Assembly: GCF_000024005.1 (NCBI RefSeq)
Contig: NC_013132.1
Location: 6,628,001 to 6,692,000 of the forward strand
Direction of reading: 5' to 3'
DNA: 64,000 nt
DNA from: Chitinophaga pinensis DSM 2588
GTDB lineage: Bacteria; Bacteroidota; Bacteroidia; Chitinophagales; Chitinophagaceae
In this document: positions 1-10,600 of the stretch, one piece after another
Layout: each line of letters opens with the position of its first letter
Numbering within the stretch: position 1 is the first letter of the stretch
Program-made: the position numbers and the translations under genes
Notes under the pieces: generated by a model
The model's input: the letters and a program-made list of their open reading frames with translations, nothing else
The model's database searches: none
Told to the model about the DNA's origin: nothing

Positions 1-1843
1 CAATCACATTCACACTACCGGCAAACCACTCTGTCAGGTTGAAGGTCAGTGTACCGACACCCGCCATACCACGTGGTCCTTTTCCAGGTGCCGCAGCAGG
101 CACTTCTGCCGGTGGCGCGGCTTCTGCCGCCGGTGCACCACCCAGTTGTGTCACCGCAAAGTTGTCAGCTGTTTTCTTATCCGTCATGACAAGCATCAGC
201 GAACCGCTCAGCTTATCACCGTCATACTGTACCATGCCTTTGACATCCAGCACACCCTCCTGGAACTTCGCCGCCACTTCTCCGGAGAATCCTTTGAAGC
301 TCACGCCAAATGCTCCCTCACCTGACATCTTATCTTCTGCCAGTGTGATATCAAGGTTGCCCTTCGCCATACCATGAATATCCATTTCTGCCACCACATG
401 TGCAGAAGGCTGCATATTCGTAAAGCCAAGATCCATCGTCGCGGATGCAAAACCGCCTACCTTCACCTTGATACCATTCAGGGTAAAGGTGAAGTTGCCG
501 TTCTCAAACGTATTCGTTGCTTTGGATAATACATTTTCTACATCGATACCCGTCAGCCAGCCAATTGCTTTACCATTCTTACGCAGCCATTGCGGAATAG
601 CCTCCGGCATATTGCTTTGTCCGATCGTAGCAAAACCACTGATCTCTCCGCTGGCCAGTCTTACGGCCAACATAGGATTCGCAGCGCTGAACATCGGCAT
701 GTTCAATGGCAGGTAAGCATTCTTCAGACTCTCCATCACACCATCTTTCTCCCGCACTTTCATAACGCCGGCGCCCGCTATCTTACCAGCGCTGACATTC
801 ACATCCAGTCCTTTTCTTTCCGATGCACGGATAGCCTCCTGCAATGCGGCAGACGGATTAAATTTACCCGCTGCAATATTCACCACCTCTCCTGATACCG
901 CCGCTGAGGGCGCTCCACCAGCTTTGGCAGGTGCACGCTGTATGGTCATACCATCCGCACTCAAAGTAGTATCCGCTTTCGTTTGTACTGCAGATGCGCC
1001 CTGTTTACCAGTTGCCGCTACAGGTGCGTCTTCTTTCAACGCTCCGCTTTCAGGTGTAGCCTTTCGCTGTACAGCAGCACCTTGTTGTACGGTATGCGTC
1101 AGTTCATGCGCCAGCAAATGCCGGCCCGTACTGCTGCTTTCATCAAACTTATTCTCATTGAAATAAATATCATTGCCATGTGTGAAGGCCTGCGCCTGCA
1201 GATCATTACTCAGTTCTGCTGCTTCTTTACCGGTGTGTACGCGCACACCACTAAAGTCAGCGCCAATGGCAGATTCCATTGCAGAGCGTGTCTCTGATGC
1301 CAAGGGCGAACCCGCACCTTTAGTACTTTGTAAACGCTGTTCAAGATGATTGCCGCCACTCGCCTTCGTATCTGCTGCAGGTGCAGGCGCCTGCGCAGTT
1401 TCTTTCTTCTGGATATCATCCGGCGGATCGCCCATACTATCGAATATAGGCTTGCGTTGCAGCTTCTTTTCATCCGGCTGTATATCTTCTTCTTTCTTCT
1501 CCTGCTCTTTCTTTTGCATCACCGCAGGCTGTGCAGCGGATGCCGGCACACTGCCGGAAGGAACAGTACTGACAGGAGAAGGTGTAGCCGCCTTGGCTTG
1601 TACGGGCGCTGGTTGACTCATGCGCTGTACTACCTTGTCAGCTACCTGGTCAGCCTGCTTCTCATAATGGTCATCTGGTTTTCCGATGGTAAGTTTCCGT
1701 TGAACGAAAAAGGGTTCTTCCGATGCGGCAGTCTCCCCCAAAAACGCGCTGTCAGCTCCCTTATCTTTGTTGAAGAAGGAGCCGCCTGCAGGCTGTTGCC
1801 TCGTTTTTGCAGTTTTGCTTTTATTATCGGTTGCTTTGATCAT
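1..1843 (-). CDS. eCIS-associated DUF4157 protein, partial (C-terminus beyond left edge)
   Basis: The frame is open from the ATG at 1843 to the window edge (614 codons visible), with an AAGGA-type ribosome site just upstream. Residues 1-220 are low complexity and rich in Gln, Lys, Pro and Ala. A DUF4157 domain follows, with the zinc-metalloprotease-like motif HELTH at residues 246-250 preceded by a typical GRHLLA. The rest (about 330-614) is rich in Gly, Ala and Val, looks beta-forming and is not recognised. DUF4157 proteins are enriched at eCIS loci and often carry variable C-terminal toxin domains; from this and its place at the end of the operon I infer a loaded cargo or cargo-processing protein. 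The toxic part, if any, lies outside the window. The domain call is firm, the role inferred. Confidence 0.85.
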   Translation of the reverse strand, partial: MIKATDNKSKTAKTRQQPAGGSFFNKDKGADSAFLGETAASEEPFFVQRKLTIGKPDDHYEKQADQVADKVVQRMSQPAPVQAKAATPSPVSTVPSGSVPASAAQPAVMQKKEQEKKEEDIQPDEKKLQRKPIFDSMGDPPDDIQKKETAQAPAPAADTKASGGNHLEQRLQSTKGAGSPLASETRSAMESAIGADFSGVRVHTGKEAAELSNDLQAQAFTHGNDIYFNENKFDESSSTGRHLLAHELTHTVQQGAAVQRKATPESGALKEDAPVAATGKQGASAVQTKADTTLSADGMTIQRAPAKAGGAPSAAVSGEVVNIAAGKFNPSAALQEAIRASERKGLDVNVSAGKIAGAGVMKVREKDGVMESLKNAYLPLNMPMFSAANPMLAVRLASGEISGFATIGQSNMPEAIPQWLRKNGKAIGWLTGIDVENVLSKATNTFENGNFTFTLNGIKVKVGGFASATMDLGFTNMQPSAHVVAEMDIHGMAKGNLDITLAEDKMSGEGAFGVSFKGFSGEVAAKFQEGVLDVKGMVQYDGDKLSGSLMLVMTDKKTADNFAVTQLGGAPAAEAAPPAEVPAAAPGKGPRGMAGVGTLTFNLTEWFAGSVNVI

Positions 1844-1911
1844 TTGTCCTTAGTAAGGGAATTAACAAGCCATACCCATATGGCATTAAGGGGTTAAAAA
1901 CATAGTTACTG

Positions 1912-3702
1912 CTAGACCCAGACGGTCTTAATCAGCCAAGGCATCCACGACAATCCTACCACACTGAAACCCCAGGGCAAACGGTTCAACAGCATATCAT
2001 ATGCCTGCTGCGTGACAAACAACTGCCACTCCTCTTCTTTCCATTCCAGCTTACCTTCCCGCAATAAGAAATTGCCGCGTAAGCCGTCAGGTGAGGTATT
2101 ACCCAAAGCATTCCAGTGTGTGATCACAGCGCCCAGTAACTGATTGGCTTCATCTTTTTCTGCTTCGGATAATGGCATGAAACGTCTCACAGGTTCCGTA
2201 GGTGATATACCACACAAGATCTTTGGCAACACCAGATCCCACTCCGGAATCTCCTCTTCACCATAGGCCATATAGCCAATGAGCTGTACGGCTTTATGTT
2301 TTGCCGTTTCATCTTTAAACTGCTGTCCCTCTCTCAGTTCCAATGCATCGAAACAATAAGAAAGATAGGGATGCAGCAATATCAGTCCGGCATTATTGAT
2401 GTAATACACCGTTCCTTCTTCAGGCAGACCTGCCGGAGCAGGCTCCTCTCCCGTTTCGGTATCAGATGAATGCTTTTGTTCATTACTTACAGTTCCTTTA
2501 TCAGCCATACTGCGCTCTTCCGCCGTCGGACTTTCTCCGGATGTGCTTTGATCCTTTTGATCTTTGCGCTTATTATGATCAGCTGCCTCTGAGGACGGCG
2601 CACCTGATGAAGAAGATTGTTTTGCCGCCGTATCCTGCTCCTGCTTCCTGCGTAATGCAGCCGCAAGCTGTTGCTCCCGCCGAAGACGTTCTGTAGCCTC
2701 CTGTTGATCTTTTGTACGACCATCAGGCGCAATACTTTTAATAGCTGGCGTTGTACTGAACGTCGTTCTGAGTTCCGTCATCTCCGCTGAATATCTGCCA
2801 GCCACAGCACCTATGGCTTCATGTACGGCTACAGGCATACTGACACCCGCAGCAGTCACTCTTTCCAGTGTAAATAAACGCGCCGGCAATTGTGATACAC
2901 TACCTAGCAATCGTACTAATTGCTCCAGTAATGCCGGGTGACTGATCGCTTTTCCCGCAATCACGATATCTCCTATCAGCCACTCCATCACCTGCGTTGC
3001 ATAATGACTATGCGCTGGTAATGGAAGGGAAGGAAGCGATTGCTGCGCAATCTGTGCTTTCATCACGGTAACAAACCGCGGACTAAACACAAACGCGTCC
3101 CATTCATCTATCAGTACCAGCTGTTGTCTGTAAGCGCCCGCACTGAAAGCGAGCACCCAGTTGTATACAAAACTCCGGGAGAACTGCATCACCAGGCGGC
3201 GTACCGTATAAGGATGCGCCGACAGCAGGTCCTGGCATTGTTTCAAAGCACTCGTTTCTGTAGCCAGCGCCGTCAGAATACCCGCTTCCCATTCCTCCTG
3301 TTCCCATCTGACAGCTGTAGATGGCAATACGCCATGTTGCATGAAATACAGCCAGCTCTCAAAATATCCCTGTGTCAGCGGACGACGCTGCATCTGCTGT
3401 ATATTTAACTCCGGTGATGGCACTGCTGTCGCATCCTGAAAATGCTTCTGCAGATAAGCGATCACCATTCCAGGTAACTCTTCCTGTAAAGCCTTCATAT
3501 TGCAATTACCCAGATCCACCTCCAACTTGTCAATCTGTAACAACGTATCAGGATCCGCCCAGCTATCCAGTAATTGACTTAACATTGGTGTCAGTTCCAC
3601 ATTACAACGCATACTCAGTGCCTGCTGTATTGAAAAAGCATCATCCCTGGAAGGTAACTGTACCTCCACCACCAGTTTTCCTATGGCGTGTTGTTGTTCC
3701 AT
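1912..3702 (-). CDS. Contractile injection system tape measure protein (CIS_TMP family)
   Basis: 596 aa. The N-terminus (GKLVVEVQLPS, then a stretch on cysteine and LDSWADPDTLLQIDKLEVDLG) and the C-terminus (LPWGFSVVGLSWMPWL) match the pattern of eCIS tape-measure proteins, which set tube length during assembly. The middle (about 330-430) is a charged, low-complexity helical stretch rich in Gln, Glu, Lys and Ser; its length may vary with particle length. It is short compared with phage tape measures. Its ATG shares one base with the stop of the 1081-aa gene (TAATG), so translation is probably coupled. The next gene is the DUF4157 protein, 68 bp downstream. Confidence 0.85.
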   Translation of the reverse strand: MEQQHAIGKLVVEVQLPSRDDAFSIQQALSMRCNVELTPMLSQLLDSWADPDTLLQIDKLEVDLGNCNMKALQEELPGMVIAYLQKHFQDATAVPSPELNIQQMQRRPLTQGYFESWLYFMQHGVLPSTAVRWEQEEWEAGILTALATETSALKQCQDLLSAHPYTVRRLVMQFSRSFVYNWVLAFSAGAYRQQLVLIDEWDAFVFSPRFVTVMKAQIAQQSLPSLPLPAHSHYATQVMEWLIGDIVIAGKAISHPALLEQLVRLLGSVSQLPARLFTLERVTAAGVSMPVAVHEAIGAVAGRYSAEMTELRTTFSTTPAIKSIAPDGRTKDQQEATERLRREQQLAAALRRKQEQDTAAKQSSSSGAPSSEAADHNKRKDQKDQSTSGESPTAEERSMADKGTVSNEQKHSSDTETGEEPAPAGLPEEGTVYYINNAGLILLHPYLSYCFDALELREGQQFKDETAKHKAVQLIGYMAYGEEEIPEWDLVLPKILCGISPTEPVRRFMPLSEAEKDEANQLLGAVITHWNALGNTSPDGLRGNFLLREGKLEWKEEEWQLFVTQQAYDMLLNRLPWGFSVVGLSWMPWLIKTVWV

Positions 3703-6700
3703 TACGCGATCATAGCTTTATAAGCGGAGACTGTCTTTTCATTCTCAGGTGTCACAATACCTTCGCTGCTCCATATCTGTGACCATTGCTGTACACCATC
3801 CTTTTGCATGGCAATGCTTTCTCCCGCTACTTTAATCAGCTTTCTCGCTATCGCCGGTACTTTATCCGGAGAAGCAGCAATCAGTCTGTCCATATAATAA
3901 GCAGTCGCATAAGTCAGCAATCTGATCATCTGTGCTTTCTGTGCCACCTTCAGTTTACCGAATCCACCCTGTAACACACCCTGCAAACGCTCATACGCTG
4001 CATGTAGTTCTTCTGGTGCACCACTGGCCAATAAGAAGGTTTTAGTATCTGACCAGCGACTGTCTTCCAGCAGTGTATCATCTTCCTTAGACATAGCGTT
4101 GATACCACTACGATAACTCAGTATGCGCTTATTGAACACCGCTTCATTTCCTCCGGCTGACAAACCACGGCTGACCGCCACCGGTGCACTGGCAGACGCT
4201 GTCACAGGTGCGGCCACCGGACCAGTTTCTGTACCTGCTACTTTGGGCTGTGGATTAGAAGGCACAAACGTATTGATCTGAAGCACCGCAAATCCTTTCT
4301 CACAATTCTCGATATCTTCAAACGTATAACGCAAACGGTAAATGCCCGCCTGAGGTTGTTGTATCGTCAATGTCAGGTGTTCCTTATCCTGTTTCCAGGT
4401 AATATCATATTCCGACGGATCCAGTTCCACTTCGTTCCCTTTCTCCTTCTGCTCTAATACCAGTCCGAAACTACCCCCGTAAGGAAAGGCTTCTATCTCC
4501 AGTTCAGGCGACTTGGTGATATCCCAGTCGATAGATGACTGACCTTTACTGGTCACTTTTACATTACCCTGTGGACAGATCGTTATCTCAAGCGCATACT
4601 TACTGTTCATACCCTCGCGCGAAGCGGTCAGCAAAAGCGTAAATACCACCCCGTTTTCTATCAGTAATTCAAACTTCGACGTTTCATTGATATCCGTAGT
4701 ATATTCTTCTTTCAGCATATTGCCCTGGTAATCCTGCAACTCCCAATGATAAGTATCAGCGCGCAGTGATTCGTTCTTCAGTACAACAGCAGTACCTTGT
4801 CCTTCCGGCAGCTGCTCCTGCTCTGCAATAGAGAACAGTGCCACAGGTGGCGCCTCCTGGAAGATCAGGTTAATAGACGGTTTATTGGAACAACAGATAT
4901 ACGGCAGACAAAAATCAGCCATCACCGTGTAGTTCTCCAGTTCATCCGCAATGTTGACACCGGCGGCATTACTCAGCGCCAGTTTCAGCAGATTTGATTT
5001 CTTTTCTTCAGACAGAAACGCCGGATCAGTCTTACCACATACCAGGATCAGTGTACCGCCTTTAGGTACGCCGCCGTTATGCTCTATACCCGGATGTTTC
5101 TCTGCGAAAAGATGGAACAGCAGGTTACCTGCCAGTTCATCCTTACGACGTACGTATTCTTCATACACCGCGAACAGCGCCGTCAGATGCGAACGGCAAC
5201 AAGTCTTGTCTTCATCATAACAGGTACCCTCACGACTGCAAAGTTCTTCCAGCTTCTTATCAAGATCTACAGGTAGCGGACCGAATAAGGTAACCAACGC
5301 CTCAAACATGCTGCCGATATCATTCCTATCGAATGGCTGGCCAAAGATGCTTTCTTCAAAATTATCTGAACAAGTGCGCGCACAACGGATATCATACACA
5401 ATCTTCTCCAGCAGCACCGTCAGATCACTGAAAGCTGCAGAGCGCTCCTTTACCAGTTTGATCATATCTTCTTTCTCTCCCAGGTACAATACCTTCACAT
5501 CAAATGGCAGATGTAACTCGCTGCGTTGTGCTGCAATCGCATCCAGCGTAGGCTCTATTAATGCGCCGGTATGTCCTTTGATCCGGAAGAACTCGTAACT
5601 GTCCATATTCGCCAGCAACAGGTTACGGTCTTTCTCATCCGTAATACCCGGAATGGTGAAGGTCCGGCGGTTACGTGTAAGTTCGGCATTCCAGCTCTTT
5701 GACAACTCCTGCGGATCATTATAGTAAAAAGGGATCGCACGTCTGGAAAGGACCTCATTGATACCAGCATCAGGTGTAAATACGACTTCAGCCGGTGGGA
5801 AACCCTGCGTATTGAAGCGCGTATGTCCAGTATCTGCCAGGTATTGTAATCTTCTGATCAGCTGCAATGGCTTCTCCAATGCGTTAATGCTGAGGTCTGC
5901 AAAAGGCGGACGGTATAATCCCATACGGTAATTGGCATCCTTATCGCCATGCTTCGCACGGATGCTGCCTAATGCAATATATTCTTCAAAACGGTCGCGC
6001 TTGGGAAAGAATGACAGGTAACTGAAAAGATCCGTCGATACCAGTTCCTGATAGCCGGCAATCAGGTCCCTGTAATAATCATAAAGCCAGGGAAATGATA
6101 CACCACCTTTGTTCTTTACCGCTTCACGCAGTTGTTTAAGATTACTTTCCAGGTTGTTGAAAGGGTTTGTTGGGTTCAGTCCCAGCTTCTCCTTCACCAG
6201 GTCATACAATTGTTTGAGAGCAGTGCCGATTAATGGTTCTGCGGCGGTACATACGCTATCAAAGCCATCGCTGACATTCTTCCAGCTGGTAAAGTTCTCA
6301 AATGAAATATAAGACTTACCATCTCCGGTATTGTATCCAAAACGGTTGATCACAGCATCATCAGCTCCATCAGTGGTATTATCCGTAATAAACCATTTAT
6401 CAAGATCTGACTGGTCAACCAGGTTCTTATCGATCAGTACCGCCTGTACTGTTTTAGTCTGAGATGTCTCGCTGTTATCCTGTCCGTACAGACAACTATC
6501 ATTACTGGTCGTCTTCTCCGTCAGGATCAGCAGGACGATGTATGGTGTGGTATTTGGCGTTCTGTTCGGGTTACCGGGATCCTTACCTGTGATACGATAA
6601 GCAAATTCATTATGATTCTCGTTGTTGGTGCTCAGTACAGCAACAACAGGCGTCTTCTTCAACAGGGTGATCGGTGTCTCTGCACTGAATCCATTGTACA

Positions 6701-6947
6701 CCACCTCCTGTTCCAGAGTAAACAATTTCCCGTCAGAGGTGGTCGCGGCCCCAGGCGACAGACGGAGCGTACCTGCCTGCTCACTGATCTCAATATCCAG
6801 TCCGTAAAATATACCTGAACCTTCCAGGAACATGCGGGTATCCATGATCTCTCCTTCCGCGAAATCAACGATCCCTTTCAGGCTGCTACTCTTCAACTGC
6901 TGCCCCTTTTTGAAAACCGGGTAAGGGGTAGAATTATTAATTATCAT
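3702..6947 (-). CDS. Large eCIS-associated protein of unknown function with PKD-like domain
   Basis: 1081 aa, no signal peptide. The first 120 residues (FLEGSGIFYGLDI, then TSDGKLFTLEQ) resemble the start of phage and eCIS baseplate-periphery proteins. A long mixed region follows, with a Cys cluster around 560-590 (CSREGTCYDEDKTCC). At about 715-800 there is a PKD/Ig-like fold (PPVALFSI, then TYHWELQD). A second beta domain follows, then an Ala/Val/Pro linker (about 925-950) and a helical C-terminus of about 110 residues. It sits between the giant baseplate protein and the tape measure, so a structural role at the baseplate or fibre network is likely. I do not recognise a named family over the full length. 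Confidence 0.7.
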   Translation of the reverse strand: MIINNSTPYPVFKKGQQLKSSSLKGIVDFAEGEIMDTRMFLEGSGIFYGLDIEISEQAGTLRLSPGAATTSDGKLFTLEQEVVYNGFSAETPITLLKKTPVVAVLSTNNENHNEFAYRITGKDPGNPNRTPNTTPYIVLLILTEKTTSNDSCLYGQDNSETSQTKTVQAVLIDKNLVDQSDLDKWFITDNTTDGADDAVINRFGYNTGDGKSYISFENFTSWKNVSDGFDSVCTAAEPLIGTALKQLYDLVKEKLGLNPTNPFNNLESNLKQLREAVKNKGGVSFPWLYDYYRDLIAGYQELVSTDLFSYLSFFPKRDRFEEYIALGSIRAKHGDKDANYRMGLYRPPFADLSINALEKPLQLIRRLQYLADTGHTRFNTQGFPPAEVVFTPDAGINEVLSRRAIPFYYNDPQELSKSWNAELTRNRRTFTIPGITDEKDRNLLLANMDSYEFFRIKGHTGALIEPTLDAIAAQRSELHLPFDVKVLYLGEKEDMIKLVKERSAAFSDLTVLLEKIVYDIRCARTCSDNFEESIFGQPFDRNDIGSMFEALVTLFGPLPVDLDKKLEELCSREGTCYDEDKTCCRSHLTALFAVYEEYVRRKDELAGNLLFHLFAEKHPGIEHNGGVPKGGTLILVCGKTDPAFLSEEKKSNLLKLALSNAAGVNIADELENYTVMADFCLPYICCSNKPSINLIFQEAPPVALFSIAEQEQLPEGQGTAVVLKNESLRADTYHWELQDYQGNMLKEEYTTDINETSKFELLIENGVVFTLLLTASREGMNSKYALEITICPQGNVKVTSKGQSSIDWDITKSPELEIEAFPYGGSFGLVLEQKEKGNEVELDPSEYDITWKQDKEHLTLTIQQPQAGIYRLRYTFEDIENCEKGFAVLQINTFVPSNPQPKVAGTETGPVAAPVTASASAPVAVSRGLSAGGNEAVFNKRILSYRSGINAMSKEDDTLLEDSRWSDTKTFLLASGAPEELHAAYERLQGVLQGGFGKLKVAQKAQMIRLLTYATAYYMDRLIAASPDKVPAIARKLIKVAGESIAMQKDGVQQWSQIWSSEGIVTPENEKTVSAYKAMIA

Positions 6948-6974
6948 TTTCTGAAGAATTTTAATTTAGTTAAA

Positions 6975-7643
6975 CTATGCCAGCATAGCCTCATCCAATA
7001 AGATCAGTGGCTTGTCATCCCCTCCTTCGTCATCCCACATGTAAGCGGCCGGATATACATTTTTAAGTTCTTTTAATACAAGATTCAGCGCTTGCAGACT
7101 ATCATCATAATCACAACTTTCTCCTCTCGACAATGCTGCCAGCCAGTTCTTCCAGGCGCCTTCGAATTCCAGCATCTGTTGTGGGCTCACCCAGAGTATA
7201 TTCAACCGGATATGCGCCGGCGCTTCTCTGCGTAAGGTATCTTCAAAGAACTGTCTGAAACGCGCCAGACGGAAACGCTGCGGCCATGCCGGTAATACCA
7301 CCGTTGCCCAGAATGAATAAGGATCTGCCAGGAAAGTACGGTCACAATAGATCGCATTTTCGGTGTCAATCTCCACTTCTTCCTCACAACAGAGACACAC
7401 GTCATCACAGATCGGCAGGATGGCATTCTCCGAGCTGCAAACAATCGGAATCACTACCGTGCTTACCTGTTCTGCTGATGCATTGGCCAGCAGGGACTGC
7501 ATACCCGTCCTTACAAAGGAGAGGTCACTCAGTAAAGCGGTCAGTTCATCTGTAGCGTCGAGCTTCGCGACAGCCAGCTTTTCGTCTTTTTTTATAGAAA
7601 GAAATCGTCCATGTAGACGCCTGTTGATCCACATACACTTCAT
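6975..7643 (-). CDS. 3' part of the giant baseplate-like protein (out of frame with its 5' part)
   Basis: Read alone this is 222 aa starting at an ATG at 7643, but the first 19 residues lie inside the end of the upstream gene in another frame and look unlike protein. From KKDEKLAVAKL onward it reads as the natural C-terminus of the upstream protein: a Cys cluster (CDDVCLCCEEE), then DPYSFWATVVLPAWPQRF and REEAPAHIRLNILWVS-like sequence. In related large baseplate proteins such a block follows the LLEHILxRP motif, and here LLEHILMRP sits near the end of the upstream ORF. Removing one A from the A7 run at 7587-7593 fuses the two into 2394 aa. I treat this as the C-terminal portion of one protein, not an independent gene. 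Confidence 0.75.
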   Translation of the reverse strand: MKCMWINRRLHGRFLSIKKDEKLAVAKLDATDELTALLSDLSFVRTGMQSLLANASAEQVSTVVIPIVCSSENAILPICDDVCLCCEEEVEIDTENAIYCDRTFLADPYSFWATVVLPAWPQRFRLARFRQFFEDTLRREAPAHIRLNILWVSPQQMLEFEGAWKNWLAALSRGESCDYDDSLQALNLVLKELKNVYPAAYMWDDEGGDDKPLILLDEAMLA

Positions 7644-10600
7644 TTGCAGCGGCCGCGTCCTGCAAGGCTTTCACATAGCTTGCTGCATCTGCAAAGACCG
7701 CTTCATTAATGAGCTGCAATATGACCATAGATTCGCGCTGCGTATACCAGTTGAGTTCCAGCTGCCATGCCTCATACGATTGCTGTTGCGTGCGCGGACG
7801 CATCAGTATATGTTCCAGCAGATGCAGACCTTCAGCACTGATCGCATTCAACACATGCTCCATCGCCGCATCTCTGGCGGAAATACTGGTGTAAGTCAAC
7901 GGATGTTCTGCCTGTACGCCTTCCGGATTCACCAGCGTAACACTGAATGGTCCGCAGGCATCTTCATCACCACGCTGATAATTACGCAGATCTGTCAACA
8001 GTTCACAGGCCGTAGTAAGTGCATCCCAGGCATCTTCCGGGTTATCATATGTGTGAACAGACTCCCATACAGCAGCATATGTATAGCTGATGGTATCGCC
8101 TTGTACCTGGTTGATATCATTGATCTCGAACGTATATCCTTTGCCTGTTTCCACGATAGGGAATAACATCGCGTTGAACATCCGGGTAGCACGGTCGTTC
8201 TCTATATCCTCACCACAGATCACATCCGGTGCCACAGCGATGACCTTACCATCCATATCTTTCAGATACAGTGTATAGGCATTGTCACAACCTGCCATTG
8301 GTTCATAGTAGTAGGAAGCAGCCGAGCGGGCCATCTCCAGCAGGAATACATAAAAATGAGCTTCCGCTGCTTGTGCCAAGGTTGCAGAATTATAACGGGT
8401 CACTGCCCGCCACATCACTTTTGTATCTTTATCTACTTTACCGTAAAGCTGGTAATAGTAAAGTTTCGCATTAACAGCAGGTAGTGTCTCTTCAGCAATA
8501 GTCCAGAGCTGATTGAGCGCGGGTACCTGGCCATAACTCATCCACAGATCCGCGAAATTCAGTTTCTCCGGATGTTGGAAATAACAATCCAGTATCCTTG
8601 GATCTGTATTCAGATTCTCTGGTTTTACAAACCAGCCATACAGATGTTTCTTGCAATAAATATCTGCCAGTAACGCCATCCGGTGCTCTTCCCTTCTCTC
8701 CATTCCCTGATACCATCCTGTGTGCAGCGCCACACGATAAATGTTGTCATCTACCAGTCGGAATGCATAACGGCAATCCACCGCATAATCAGTATAAGGG
8801 AATAAGTTCCGGTTATCAGGATCAATATTGTCCAGGAATACCTGTAAACGATCCCAGGCATCGGCTTCCGTCATCGTCTCTTTATCACCCTCACATTTCC
8901 GGGTTACCTGCTGTATGTCCAGCAATACCTTACCCAGGTTGATGGAATAATAACAGCCGACGGTTTCATCATCCGAACAATAGTTACCACGGAAGCGTAA
9001 CAACTGCCTGAACTCCAGTAATGCCTGCTCAGCATCAACAGGATTCGCATAACTATGTACGCTTTCCCATTCGTAGCTATTCGTTTTCGGATTGTAGATA
9101 TGAAAAGAGAAAGTACCTTCTTCATTCAGGAATACACCATGTTTACGGGCAAACTGTTGTCTTACCTGAACAGCTGCGATATAAGCTTCATAGCTGCCTG
9201 GTGTGATTGGTGCGGCAGCAAGCGCCTGCCCTTTATCATCATTGAGATACAGCTGTGTCGTGGCAGGGGTCCAGTTACTGTAATGCTCCTGTTTAAGTGT
9301 GCGTTGCAACAGTCCCCAGCATTCCTTTTCAAAGGCGGCAGCTGCTGCATCTGCAGAACCATATCCGGTGACACTCTGCCACAGCAACAGGTCATTACGA
9401 CGCAGCTGATAATAGAATGCGCCATGCTCAGACACCACAACGGAAGAACCTTTCTCCAATGCAGTAAATGCAGGCAACCTACGCTGATATCGTTGTAACA
9501 ACGCCGCTAAAGCATCTTCCCGATCTGTAGCAGATTCAAACTTCGGCAGATAATGCGCGATCCTGAAATCGCGGTCCCAAAGGCGATAGCCCAATGCCTG
9601 CTCTGTTTCGCCATTTTTATAAAGATCTGTACGGATGTCTCTTTCTACTGAATAACTACCTTCTTCTATTTTACTCAGGTGGAAACCAGACCATGCAATA
9701 AGACGATCTCTTGCTGCTTCCGCTTCTTTCGCACAATCATACCAATGCGGATGAACGGCTACTCTTTCTTTTCCTTCCCGCAGGAACACACGGAAACCGC
9801 TTTCTTCCTGTACGACATCATAGTTATCTTTTACAGGCGCCAGTTTCTCAATGATATATACCAGTGTCTTTTGTGCGTCTTCTTTCTCCGGCTTCTCATC
9901 CAGTCCTTCCAGTGCCGTCTCCGGATACCAGCAACAGCAGGACAGCCATTGCCAGCTATACTTCCAGGCGCCCGCCAGTTTCACCTGGCTGACTGTCTGC
10001 CCTTGCGTCTGCAGGAAACGCAATGTGCGCTCCACAGCAGCATCTCTTTCTACAGTGGTCGTATATTCGAAAGGATGTATCGCCAATACATTTTTATCAG
10101 CATCGACAATCTTAAAGCCGTAAGTACAGTTATCCTGTACGGTGAGCAGGTAATATTGCCGCTGCCTGCCATACTTCACGGTGTCATAAAATGCGGTCCG
10201 CACCGCATCATAACTGGTATAGTAATGAGGCTCCTGCAACAACAGTCCTTCCTTATCACTGATCTTGAAATAATAATGATACAGCGTAAGCGCCGACCAG
10301 CCGGTACTGCTCTGCAAAGCGGCTAACTGTTGCTTCAGCAACAGCATCGTGGTATCTCTTTCTTCTGCGGAAGCATACCACTGTGCCTGTCTGGCAAAAG
10401 GTGATTTATCTTTACTGAAAACGGTATAACCATATCCATTGGCGGCCTGTTGCTCAGGACAGATATCTTCGGCAGTTGCATTGAGCAACCACTCCATAAA
10501 TGCCGTAACAGCGCTTTTCCGGGTTTCCCACACATGAATGCTTTGCAGCAAAGGTGTTGCAGCGCTGGCATCTTCCCAGTAGAGACCATAGGCATCGATC

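Noticed and set aside
1346..1897. 183-codon plus-strand frame near the left edge
   Set aside because: It is the antisense shadow of the DUF4157 gene, rich in Arg, Leu and Phe with no family pattern.
7624..7643. Independent start for the 222-aa ORF
   Set aside because: Its first residues overlap the upstream gene in another frame and look unlike protein; the fused reading explains the sequence better.
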